Source of the DNA: Holophagales bacterium
GTDB lineage: Bacteria; Acidobacteriota; Thermoanaerobaculia; UBA5066
Length of the DNA: 64,000 bases
NCBI GenBank assembly: GCA_016714815.1
Contig: JADKBZ010000022.1
Location: 1 to 64,000 of the forward strand
Reading direction: 5' to 3'
The notes under the pieces were generated by a model. The model worked only from the letters and a program-made list of their open reading frames with translations. It searched no databases and had not been told where the DNA came from. The position numbers were made by a program, and so were the translations under genes. This document shows, piece after piece, positions 18,187 through 25,745 of this stretch. Position 1 is the stretch's first letter; each line of letters opens with the position of its first letter.

Positions 18187-18929
18187 GGGGGGCCGTCGTC
18201 CGAGGCGAGGTCGAAGAAGAGCTCGGAGAGCCGGCCCGTCCGGCCGCGGGCCGTCATGCGGGCCGGCGCACCGCGGGCGACGAGCGTCCCCTTCACCAGG
18301 ACCCCGGCGTCGTCGGCGACCTCCTCGGCCAGGGAGAGCTGGTGCGTCGTCAGGAGAACGGCTGCCCCACGCGCGGTCCGCTCCCGCAGCTTCTCGACGA
18401 GGACTCTCTGCGCGAGCGGGTCGAGGCCGACCATCGGCTCGTCGAGGACGAAGAGCCGCGGGTCGTGCAGGAACGCCTGGGCGAGGGCCACCTTCTGCCG
18501 GGTGCCGTGGGAGAGCGTCTCGTTCGTCCGGTCCGCCGAAGGCTCGAGGCCGAAGGCGGCGAGCTCGCGACCGATTCGTTCCTCGAGCGCCGCGCCGCGC
18601 CCCCCGAAGACCGCCCCGACGAAACGGAGCGACTCGCGCGGGGTCCAGCGGGGCCAGAGGTACGGGCGATCGGGGACGAAGCCGAGGAGCCGCTTGGCCT
18701 CGACAGGGTGTGCGGCGACGTCGACGCCGAAGACCGTGGCGCGTCCCGCGGACGGGGCGAGGAGTCCGGTGAGGAGGCCGATCGCCGTCGTCTTTCCGGC
18801 GCCGTTCGGTCCGACGAGGGCGAAGACGGTCCCGGCCGGGACCTCGAGGGTCAGGCGGGAGAGGGCGAGGACGTCGCCGTAGCTCTTCGAGGCTCCCTCG
18901 AACGTGAAGGCGTGCGGGCGGTCGGGCAT
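18183..18929 (-). CDS. ABC exporter ATP-binding protein
   Basis: A 248-residue nucleotide-binding subunit. I use the ATG at 18929 (MPDRPHAFTFEGASKSYG); in-frame upstream codons give a non-homologous Arg/Pro-rich extension. Walker A is LVGPNGAGKTTAIGLL, the signature is ETLSHGTRQKVALAQAFL, Walker B is LFVLDEPMVGLDP, and the switch His is in LLTTHQLSLAEE. The length is that of CcmA-like exporters. The Q-loop region reads LLGFVPDRPYLWPRWT. It is the first gene of the exporter pair and overlaps its permease by four bases. Confidence 0.93.
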   Translation of the reverse strand: MPDRPHAFTFEGASKSYGDVLALSRLTLEVPAGTVFALVGPNGAGKTTAIGLLTGLLAPSAGRATVFGVDVAAHPVEAKRLLGFVPDRPYLWPRWTPRESLRFVGAVFGGRGAALEERIGRELAAFGLEPSADRTNETLSHGTRQKVALAQAFLHDPRLFVLDEPMVGLDPLAQRVLVEKLRERTARGAAVLLTTHQLSLAEEVADDAGVLVKGTLVARGAPARMTARGRTGRLSELFFDLASDDGPP

Positions 18930-19051
18930 CGCCTCATCGTACGGGAGCCGGGGACGGGGCGTCGCCGGGGTGGCGCGAGGGAACGGCGGGGACGTCCCGG
19001 CGCCGGAAACCCCGTCCGGCTGGAAGCGTACTGTAGGTCCGAGGAGAACCG

Positions 19052-21115
19052 ATGCGCTCGAAATCCGTCCTGCTCGTGCCCGCGATGGCACTTTCCCTCA
19101 CCTCCGTCGCGGCCGGCCCGGCTGCCCCGAACGTCCCCGCAGGAGCCCCCGCCATGAAGCCGGTCGACTCGGCCACCTTCGACCCGTCCGTCAAGCCGTG
19201 CGAGGACTTCTACCAGTACGCCGTCGGAGGGTGGCTGAAGGCGAACCCGATCCCGGCGGACAAGTCCCGCTGGGGCTCCTTCGAGGAGCTCGCCGACGGC
19301 AACCGCGCCATCCTGAGGTCGATCCTCGAGGAGACCTCCGCGAAATCCGACTGGCCGAAGGGGAGCGCGAAGCAGAAGGTGGGCGACTTCTTCGCCTCGG
19401 GCATGGACGAGACCGCAATCGAGAGGGCCGGAACGAAGCCGCTCGAGCCCTGGCTCGCGAAGATCGACGGCGTGAAGTCGAATGCCGGCCTGCCGAAGCT
19501 CGTCGCCGAGCTGCACGGCCGGCGCCTCATGGCCGGCTACGGCTTCTACGTCTCCCAGGACCAGAAGGAGTCGACCCGCTACATCGCGGCGCTCGGTCAG
19601 GGGGGCCTGGGCCTTCCCGACCGCGATTACTACCTGAAGGACGACGCGAAGTCGAAGGAGGTTCGAGAGAAGTACCTCGTCCACGTGGCGAGGATGCTCG
19701 AGCTCCTGGGGGATTCGCCTGACGCCGCCAGGGCGAAGGCCGCCGTCGTGATGGACCTCGAGACGAAGCTCGCGAAGGCCTCGCGCACGCGGGTCGAGCT
19801 GCGCGACCCCGAGAAGAACTACAACAAGCGGACGGTGGCCCAGCTCGCCGAAGCTGCCCCCGGCTACGACTGGATGGGCTTCCTCGCCGCGGCGGGAGTT
19901 CCCCAGGTCCAGGAGCTGAACGTCCGTCAGCCCGAGTTCCTGGCGGCGTTCGCGGCGCTGGCCGCCGCCGAGCCGCTCGACTCCTGGAAGACCTACTTCC
20001 GCTGGCACCTCGTGAGGAGCTCGGCGTCCCTCCTCCCGAAGCGCTTCGACGAGGAGGCGTTCGCGTTCTTCGGACGGACGCTGAACGGAGTCCCGGAGCA
20101 GGAGGAGCGCTGGAAGAGGGTCCAGGCCGCCACCGACGGCGCGCTCGGCGAAGCGCTCGGACAGCTCTACGTCGAGAGGGCTTTCTCCCCGAAGTCGAAG
20201 GAGCGGATGAAGGTCCTCGTCGAGAACCTCCGCGCCTCCCTGAAGGGCCGCATCGAGGCCGCGCCGTGGATGGGGGCCGAGACGAAGAAGGCGGCGCTGA
20301 AGAAGCTCGCCGCCTTCGGCGTGAAGATCGGCTACCCCGACAAGTGGCGGGACTACTCGGCGCTCCCGATCTCGCGCGGGTCGTACTTCGACAACGTCGT
20401 CGCCGCGGACGCGTTCGAGGTAAAGCGCAACCTCGGCAAGCTCGGCAAGCCGATCGACCGGACAGAGTGGGGGATGACGCCCCCGACGGTCAACGCCTAC
20501 TACAGCTCGACGATGAACGAGATCGTCTTCCCGGCCGGCATCCTGCAGCCCCCGTTCTTCTGGGCCGACGGGGACGACGCCGTGAACTACGGAGGGATCG
20601 GGGTCGTCATCGGGCACGAGATGACGCACGGCTTCGACGACTCCGGCAGCCGCTCCGACGCCGACGGGAACCTGAAGAACTGGTGGACCGACGAGGACCG
20701 CAAGGCCTACGACGCCCGGACCGCCCTCGTGGCCAGGCAGTTCGACGGCTACAAGCCGCTCCCGGACCTCGGAATCAACGGAAAGCTGACGCTCGGGGAG
20801 AACGTCTCGGACCTCGGCGGCCTCAAGGTCTCCTACGAGGCGCTCCGCAAGGCGCTCGGGAAGGACCCGAACGAGGCGCCGAAGGTCGACGGATTCACCC
20901 CGGCCCAGCGCTTCTTCCTCAACTACGCGGCGATCTGGCGGAACAACATCCGCGACGAAGCGCTCCGCGTCCGACTCAACACCGACCCCCACAGCCCCGG
21001 ACGCTACCGCGTCCTCGGCCCGCTCTCGGCCCTCCCCGAGTTCCACGCCGCCTTCGGCTGCACGGAGGAAGGACCAATGGTGATGCCCGAGGCGGACCGG
21101 CCGAGCATCTGGTAG
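19052..21115 (+). CDS. M13-family zinc metallopeptidase (PepO/neprilysin-like)
   Basis: A 687-residue exported endopeptidase. The N-terminus is a signal peptide (MRSKSVLLVPAMALSLTSVA), then PSVKPCEDFYQYAVGGWLKA, the conserved start of M13 enzymes. The active site is complete: the zinc-binding HEMTH at residues 522-526 in VIGHEMTHGFDDSGS, and the third ligand Glu583 with Asp587 in ENVSDLGG. The substrate-positioning motif NAYYSSTMNEIVFPAGI precedes it. The C-terminus ends in MVMPEADRPSIW, the family's typical tail. It probably degrades peptides in the periplasm or outside the cell. A repeat-rich non-coding stretch starts immediately after its stop. Confidence 0.96.
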   Translation: MRSKSVLLVPAMALSLTSVAAGPAAPNVPAGAPAMKPVDSATFDPSVKPCEDFYQYAVGGWLKANPIPADKSRWGSFEELADGNRAILRSILEETSAKSDWPKGSAKQKVGDFFASGMDETAIERAGTKPLEPWLAKIDGVKSNAGLPKLVAELHGRRLMAGYGFYVSQDQKESTRYIAALGQGGLGLPDRDYYLKDDAKSKEVREKYLVHVARMLELLGDSPDAARAKAAVVMDLETKLAKASRTRVELRDPEKNYNKRTVAQLAEAAPGYDWMGFLAAAGVPQVQELNVRQPEFLAAFAALAAAEPLDSWKTYFRWHLVRSSASLLPKRFDEEAFAFFGRTLNGVPEQEERWKRVQAATDGALGEALGQLYVERAFSPKSKERMKVLVENLRASLKGRIEAAPWMGAETKKAALKKLAAFGVKIGYPDKWRDYSALPISRGSYFDNVVAADAFEVKRNLGKLGKPIDRTEWGMTPPTVNAYYSSTMNEIVFPAGILQPPFFWADGDDAVNYGGIGVVIGHEMTHGFDDSGSRSDADGNLKNWWTDEDRKAYDARTALVARQFDGYKPLPDLGINGKLTLGENVSDLGGLKVSYEALRKALGKDPNEAPKVDGFTPAQRFFLNYAAIWRNNIRDEALRVRLNTDPHSPGRYRVLGPLSALPEFHAAFGCTEEGPMVMPEADRPSIW

Positions 21116-21125
21116 GGCTCGGGGA

Positions 21126-21174
21126 GACCGGGAGGACCGGGAGGACCGAGGGACCGAAGACCGCGAGGACCGGG
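21126..21174 (+). repeat. Degenerate 9-mer array, GACCGGGAG type
   Basis: Five or six imperfect copies of a purine-rich unit close to GACCGGGAG follow one another just after the peptidase stop codon. A related array in opposite orientation lies at 22086-22135. Confidence 0.7.
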
Positions 21175-21368
21175 AGAGCGAGCTTCACGATCACGTTGCT
21201 TCGGCAGGGGGCCGCGGGCGGGACAGTGCATCCCGCGGCCGCCTGCAGATCGCGCCCGACCCGCCCTCGCCGGGGGGCTGAGCTACGCGCGCCCCCCGGA
21301 CCCCCGCCCATCAGTCTGCGAGCCTCGCCATGGGCAAGATGTCCGGAGTCCGCTGCGGCCGGGCGGGG

Positions 21369-21409
21369 GGCCCGCGCGAACTCGCTTCGCTCAGACACGC
21401 GCGCGGGCC
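21369..21409. repeat. GC-rich hairpin
   Basis: GGCCCGCGCG at 21369-21378 is matched perfectly by CGCGCGGGCC at 21400-21409, leaving a 21-base loop. It lies inside the non-coding stretch and is not followed by a T run. Confidence 0.6.
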
Positions 21410-21553
21410 TGATCCCCGCCCGGTCCTCGCGAACTCGAGCGGGTCCCCGTGCGCGCTCAGAGGGCGGCTCGCGGGACGCCCCGCCCCGCCCGCGGCCGGC
21501 GCGCTTCAGCGATCCGCAAGGAGCCGCCTTCGGCGGCCGGCCAGGGGAGCCAT

Positions 21554-21698
21554 GGGGTCAGTTCCCCCATTTTCCGTTCAGATTTGGGATCTGGCCCGTC
21601 CATCTTGCTCCAGGAGTGGATGGCCCTGAGCTCTGCTCTGGAAGACGGAACGGACGCCATCGCATGCTCGACATGCAACGGAAAACGGAACTGACCCC
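21554..21698. repeat. 145-bp unit with terminal inverted repeats, MITE-like
   Basis: The left end GGGGTCAGTTCC (21554-21565) and the right end GGAACTGACCCC (21687-21698) are perfect 12-bp inverted repeats. The similarity goes further inward: both arms next carry TTTTCCGTT after a short gap of different length. The interior has no coding capacity. The size and ends fit a non-autonomous mobile element or a REP-type element. No target-site duplication is obvious. Confidence 0.55.
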
Positions 21699-21775
21699 TG
21701 CCTGCCGTGGCTGTGTCCTGCAACGGACTACGAAGTCGATCCCCTCACGTGCTTACGGCGCGCCTGTCTTTATAG

Positions 21776-21798
21776 TAGAAAATCAAGACCTGACCCCA
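21776..21798 (+). repeat. 23-bp dispersed repeat, copy 1
   Basis: This 23-bp sequence, which starts TAGAAAATCAAGACC and ends TGACCCCA, occurs again without mismatch on the other strand at 60333-60355. Counting five more bases upstream of the TAG end, 26 of 28 positions match. It shares the TGACCCC end with the inverted-repeat unit at 21554-21698. Confidence 0.85.
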
Positions 21799-21850
21799 CG
21801 GTCTGGGCGCTCGGCGTCATCGTTTTGCCCTGTACCGGGGTGTGAGCGGG

Positions 21851-22043
21851 CGGGAGGGGTGTCCCGCGAGCGACCTTCGAGCACGAGCGGGGCCCCGCAC
21901 GGCTCCGCGAGCAGGCCGCCGGATCAGGCGAGCGCGCGCGTGCAACGAGCGTAGCGAGGCGTTCGCGCTCGCCCCGGCGGCCCGCGGAGCGGAGCCGATG
22001 CGGGTCGCTCGCGCGCAGCAGGCGCCGTGGGACACCCCTCCCG
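21851..22043. repeat. 193-bp fold-back inverted repeat
   Basis: The outer arms are a perfect 15-bp inverted repeat: CGGGAGGGGTGTCCC at 21851-21865 and its complement at 22029-22043. A nested perfect 10-bp pair follows inside: GCGAGCGACC at 21866-21875 with GGTCGCTCGC at 22003-22012. The region between is GC-rich and non-coding. Confidence 0.65.
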
Positions 22044-22085
22044 TCCGCGACTCGTGGGGCACGATGGAGTGAATTGCGCCTCTCT

Positions 22086-22135
22086 CGGCCTCCCGGTCTC
22101 CCGGTCCTTCCGGTCTTTCCGGTCTTTCCGGTCCC
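22086..22135 (-). repeat. Degenerate 9-mer array, GACCGGAAA type, reverse orientation
   Basis: Read on the minus strand, this is a run of about five units close to GACCGGAAA or GACCGGGAG. It mirrors the array at 21126-21174, so the two bracket about 0.9 kb in inverted orientation. Confidence 0.65.
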
Positions 22136-22320
22136 TCTCGTCTCTAGGGTCTCGTGGTCTCTCGCCTTCTTCGCCCTCGGCTCCTGTGAGGGACGGAATC
22201 GCGCGTCCTGTGGCCGGGCACCGTTGCGGGACCTCTTGGCCAATTGTTTTCGCTCCCGACCGCTTTGCCTTCCCGGATCCGCGCGGGTCGGTGACGCTCG
22301 CGCGGGGCGCTTAACGAAAG

Positions 22321-22347
22321 ACGGGGGCCGGCTTGGCCGGCCCCCGT
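22321..22347 (-). terminator. Stem-loop terminator candidate for the gene ending at 22389
   Basis: A perfect 11-bp stem, ACGGGGGCCGG with its complement, closes a 5-base loop. On the minus strand it follows the secreted-protein gene by about 40 bases and is followed by CTTTCGTTAAG, a weak T-rich tail. The stem is certain; the terminator role is inferred. Confidence 0.55.
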
Positions 22348-22388
22348 TCGGGGTGGGGCGAAGGGCGGCCGGGGGGGCGCCGGTCGCG

Positions 22389-23522
22389 TCAGCGGTCGGC
22401 GCGCGCCGGGAAGATCTCGTAGGGGAGGATCCCGGGGAGGCTTTCCGGGCGGACGGTGGAGACGTAGGCGAGGAACGGCTGGTCGCCGGTGATCTGGAAC
22501 CAGGCTCCGCCGGGCTGGCAGACCGGGAGGCCCTCGAGAGGGAGCTGGTTGAACTGGACGAGCGATTTCGGCGGGACCTTGTAGACGAGCTCCGGCAGGA
22601 TTCCGCCGGGGCCGGCCTGGACGGAGATCGTCACGACCCGGAAAGTGGCCAATTCGCTTCCCGCGTTGAAGAGGGTGAGGTTCACGCGGCGGCGCGTCTC
22701 GGGAGCGACCGTGCACTCGGACACCGAGAGGGAGACGTCGCCGGCGACGGCCGTCGAGCCGGCGGGGAAGAGCTCGGTGAAGACGGGGAGCTCGACGCGG
22801 CCGAAGGATTCGGGGACTTTCGGGGAGCCCTCGGGAAGCGTCTCGAGGCGCTCGAGGGTCGCTCGCAGCGTGACCCGGCGCGGGGCGGTGAGGGAGAGCA
22901 TCTGGACGGGCTGGCCCTCGCGCAGCGTGTGGGAGTCCAGGATCCCGGCGGCGTGCGGCGCGAGCGTCACCGGGGCCGGGGGCGCGTACGGACCGAGCGC
23001 GTCCCACGCTCCGAGGTAGGTGACGGTCGCCGCGCTGGGAGCGGCGTTGTGGGCCGTGAGCGTGCTCGCGAGGGAGTAGGTGGCGCCGGGCGCCGAGAAG
23101 CCCGGAAGCCAGACGGTCGTCTCGGGAAGAGGGGCCACGGTGAAGGAGCCGGTGCCGATCGTCTCCGTCGGTACGAGCGAGCGCGTGCGCGTCACCTCGA
23201 CCGTGTACGCGCCGGCGGCGAGCTTCCCGGCGGAGACGTCGAGGCTCCACGGCGTGACGACCGCCGTGCAGGCGCCGGTGTAGCCGGAGTAGTCGAAGTT
23301 GACGCGGAGGAGCGAGCCGGCATTCGTCAGGGCCGTGCGCGAGGCCTCGGGCACGCAGCCGTCCGGCCACTGGCCGGAGAGCTTCAGGACGACGACGTCG
23401 TCCGGCGCCGGGTTCGAGGGGGCGGTCGCGACGACGACGGAGGGGAGCGCCTGCGCGGACGCCGGCGCGGCGAAGGACGCGGAGAGGGAGAGGAGGAGAG
23501 GGAGGAGCGTTTGGTATTTCAT
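22389..23522 (-). CDS. Secreted protein of unknown function
   Basis: I do not recognise a named family. The 377-residue product has a signal peptide (MKYQTLLPLLLSLSASFAAP, cleavage near ASAQA). The remainder is all-beta: a first Ig-like domain (about 25-130, with TGACTAVVTPWSLD) and two more beta-rich modules, including VTYLGAWDALGPYAPP and VNLTLFNAGSELATFRVVTI. A few cysteines (CVPEAS, CTAVVT, SECTVA, PVCQPG) could form disulphides. It resembles the secreted adhesion-type proteins elsewhere in this window. It is a single gene, divergent from the sigma factor, with a stem-loop downstream. Confidence 0.75.
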   Translation of the reverse strand: MKYQTLLPLLLSLSASFAAPASAQALPSVVVATAPSNPAPDDVVVLKLSGQWPDGCVPEASRTALTNAGSLLRVNFDYSGYTGACTAVVTPWSLDVSAGKLAAGAYTVEVTRTRSLVPTETIGTGSFTVAPLPETTVWLPGFSAPGATYSLASTLTAHNAAPSAATVTYLGAWDALGPYAPPAPVTLAPHAAGILDSHTLREGQPVQMLSLTAPRRVTLRATLERLETLPEGSPKVPESFGRVELPVFTELFPAGSTAVAGDVSLSVSECTVAPETRRRVNLTLFNAGSELATFRVVTISVQAGPGGILPELVYKVPPKSLVQFNQLPLEGLPVCQPGGAWFQITGDQPFLAYVSTVRPESLPGILPYEIFPARADR

Positions 23523-23653
23523 GCAATCACCTTCCGGTCCGGAGTGAACGATCGGCGCCGCCTCCCACGCGGGAACTTTCCGCGTGGGATTCGTTCGGGC
23601 CGGGTCATTTCCCTTGCTCGGGGGCGCTTTCCGCGGTGTGGCAGGATCGCCGG

Positions 23654-24235
23654 GTGGAAGACCCCGCCGGGCCCTCCGACGCCGAGCTCGTCACCCGGGT
23701 CCTCGCTGGAGACGAGGATCTCTTCGGCGTGCTCGTCGACCGGTACAAGCTGCGCCTCTTCCGTTTCGTGTCGCGCTACCTCGGCGATCCCGAGGACGCC
23801 CGCGACGTGACGCAGGAGGTCTTCTTCAAGATCTACTCGGCGCTCGACTCCTACGACCCGAAGTACCGCTTCTCGACCTGGGCCTTCCGGATCGCGGGGA
23901 ACGCGGCCATCGACCACCTCCGCCGCCGGCGGATCCGGGCGATCCCGCTCCAGTTTCCGGCGGACGACGAGTCGGAGGGGCGGAAGATCGACCCGGTGGA
24001 CGGCAAGCCGGACCCCCTCGAGGAGCTCTCCCGGACGCGCCTCCGGGAAGCTCTCGACCTGGCCATCGAGCGCCTCCCCGACGACTACCGGGAGCTGATC
24101 AGCCTCCGGCACCACGGGGAGCTGGCGTACGAGGAGATCGCCGAGCTGAAGGGGATGCCTCTCGGTACGGTCAAGAACAAGCTCTTTCGAGCCCGGCAGG
24201 CCCTCCGAGATCTTTTACCGAAAGGCACCGTATAG
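23654..24235 (+). CDS. ECF-type RNA polymerase sigma factor
   Basis: A 193-residue sigma factor of the RpoE class. Region 2 reads LVDRYKLRLFRFVSRYLGDP, then DARDVTQEVFFKIYSAL and YRFSTWAFRIAGNAAIDHLR, the core promoter-melting and -10-binding segment. Region 4 reads LPDDYRELISLRHHGELAYE, then GTVKNKLFRARQALRDLL, the -35-binding helix-turn-helix. I prefer the GTG at 23654; another in-frame GTG lies at 23636. The next gene starts 13 bases downstream and looks like a membrane partner, possibly an anti-sigma factor. Confidence 0.92.
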   Translation: MEDPAGPSDAELVTRVLAGDEDLFGVLVDRYKLRLFRFVSRYLGDPEDARDVTQEVFFKIYSALDSYDPKYRFSTWAFRIAGNAAIDHLRRRRIRAIPLQFPADDESEGRKIDPVDGKPDPLEELSRTRLREALDLAIERLPDDYRELISLRHHGELAYEEIAELKGMPLGTVKNKLFRARQALRDLLPKGTV

Positions 24236-24248
24236 AGAGATCGGGACG

Positions 24249-24758
24249 ATGACGACAAACGCGCCGACCACCGACTCCGCCCCGGCTCCGGGCGACCTCG
24301 AACGCGACCTGCGGCTCGAAGTGCTTCTGGACGAGCTGGTTACGATTCCCCGTGGGGAAGAGCTCCCCGAGGATTTCGCCGCGCGCGTCCTGGACCGTCG
24401 GCCCTTCGCCCCCTGGGAGGTCTCCCGGGCCTCGTTCTGGAAAGTGCCCGTGGGTGTCGGGCTGGGCCTCCTCGCCGGAAGCCTCGGTCTGGCCCTGACG
24501 CCTCTCTGGAGCCTTGGTCCCGGAACGGCTCTGACCGTCTGGGCCGAGCTCGTTGCCGTCGCGTTCGGGCGACCCATCGCGACGCTCGTCACGGCTCTGC
24601 CTCTGCTGGCCGAGGGGACCGGCCGTGCGGCACAGGAGGTCTCGCCTGGCGCCCTTGCGCTTCTCGGCGCTGCGGCGGGCGCGACGGCTGCGTCGCTCGG
24701 GATGGCGCTCCTGCGGTACCGCAGGCTGGCCTCCTCCTTCGGCTCCCGCCGGGGCTGA
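24249..24758 (+). CDS. Small membrane protein, candidate anti-sigma factor
   Basis: A 169-residue protein with an acidic N-terminal cytoplasmic part (about 1-60, with ELPEDFAARVLDRR) and three hydrophobic segments (about 65-90, 95-125, 133-150). The N-terminal line 'E-x-L-P-x-D-F' followed by membrane helices is common in proteins that sit directly after ECF sigma genes and hold them at the membrane. There is no zinc-binding HxxxCxxC motif. The anti-sigma role is inferred from position and layout only. It ends 13 bases before the bactofilin-like gene, in one apparent operon. Confidence 0.65.
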   Translation: MTTNAPTTDSAPAPGDLERDLRLEVLLDELVTIPRGEELPEDFAARVLDRRPFAPWEVSRASFWKVPVGVGLGLLAGSLGLALTPLWSLGPGTALTVWAELVAVAFGRPIATLVTALPLLAEGTGRAAQEVSPGALALLGAAAGATAASLGMALLRYRRLASSFGSRRG

Positions 24759-24771
24759 GCCGGCGCCAGAG

Positions 24772-25674
24772 ATGGCCCGGCGGCTCCTCCTCCTCGCTTT
24801 CGTCATCCTCCTCGCCGCCTCCGGGCGGGCGGGTGCCGAGGAACCCTCCGTGGTGGCGGCCGGAGAGCGCCGGGCGGGGGATCTCGTCGTCCTGGGCCGC
24901 GGCGCCGTGGTGAAGGGCGTCCTGGAAGGGACGCTCGTCGCCGTCGGAGGGACGATCCGGGTGGAGGGACGGGTGGAGAAGGATGTCATCGCCTTCGGCG
25001 GAGACGTCGAGGTGGGATCGGGAGGAGAGATCCGTGGCGACCTCCTCGCCGTTGGTGGGGCGGTCCGCCTCCCGGCGGGAGCCACGCCGGCCGTTGGCGG
25101 CCGCGTCCTGACCGTCGGAGAGCTCGAGGCGGCTTTTGCCGCCGAGCTCCAGACCTCGCCCCTGGCGGCGAGGCGGGCGGGCGGCCTCCTGATCTCGTTC
25201 CGGTTCGTCCTCCTTTTCCTCTGGCTCGTCCTCGGTCTTCTCCTCGTCCGGTTCGTTCCGCGCCCTCTCTCGGCGGCGGCCGGACTCCTTCCGGGGCGCC
25301 TCGCGACGATGGCGGCTCTCGGGACCGCCGGGGTCCTGGCGTCGCTCCTGGTCTCGGCCTTCCTCCTCCTCGTCCTGCCGGCGGCGCCCGGCCTCGCCGC
25401 GATGGCGCTTCTCCTGGCGATACTCGGGGCGGCGAAGGTCTTCGGCCTGGCGGCGGTTTTCGTCGCCCTCGGGCGGCGCCTCGCGCGCGGGGCGGCCCGC
25501 GGGAGCGCGCTCTTCGGCGACCCGGCGGCCCTGTCGCTCGGTCTCGCCCTCCTTGGCCTCCTCTCCCTCGTTCCTGTGGCGGGGCCGGTCGTCTGGGCGG
25601 TCGCCTCGCTCCTGGGAATTGGAGCAGCCCTCGTCGTGGCCGCCCGCCGGGCGGCGCTCCGCACGGCCTTTTGA
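24772..25674 (+). CDS. Exported bactofilin-like repeat protein with membrane domain
   Basis: A 300-residue protein. The ATG at 24772 gives a signal peptide (MARRLLLLAFVILLAASGRA). Residues of about 25-105 are short repeats like GRGAVVKGVLEGTLVAVGG and FGGDVEVGSGGEIRGDLLAV, the pattern of bactofilin or polymer-forming right-handed beta helices. After about residue 135 come roughly six hydrophobic helices. The order 'signal peptide, beta-helix, membrane domain' suggests a periplasmic polymerising or scaffold domain held in the inner membrane. It shares an operon with the sigma factor and the putative anti-sigma protein, so it may be part of an envelope-stress system. Confidence 0.7.
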   Translation: MARRLLLLAFVILLAASGRAGAEEPSVVAAGERRAGDLVVLGRGAVVKGVLEGTLVAVGGTIRVEGRVEKDVIAFGGDVEVGSGGEIRGDLLAVGGAVRLPAGATPAVGGRVLTVGELEAAFAAELQTSPLAARRAGGLLISFRFVLLFLWLVLGLLLVRFVPRPLSAAAGLLPGRLATMAALGTAGVLASLLVSAFLLLVLPAAPGLAAMALLLAILGAAKVFGLAAVFVALGRRLARGAARGSALFGDPAALSLGLALLGLLSLVPVAGPVVWAVASLLGIGAALVVAARRAALRTAF

Positions 25675-25745
25675 GGCCTTCCGGCCCCCCTGATAGGCTT
25701 CGAGGCCCGGGGCCGCCTTCGACGCGGACCGGCTGAGGAGTCGAC

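Larger units (their letters stand above)
21116..22320 (+). other. Repeat-rich non-coding stretch of 1.2 kb
   Basis: I find no credible gene here. Short open frames exist on both strands, but all are of low complexity, lack ribosome-binding sites and match nothing I know. The stretch contains several separate repeat structures, listed individually: two oppositely oriented 9-mer arrays near its edges, a GC hairpin, a 145-bp inverted-repeat unit, a 23-bp element shared with 60.3 kb and a 193-bp fold-back. Such mosaics often collect between convergent genes, as here: the M13 peptidase and the secreted protein both end into it. Confidence 0.7.

Noticed and set aside
21330..22314. Several 70-150 codon frames in the non-coding stretch as possible small genes
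   Set aside because: No ribosome-binding sites, repetitive or Arg/Pro/Ala-rich products, and overlap with inverted repeats.
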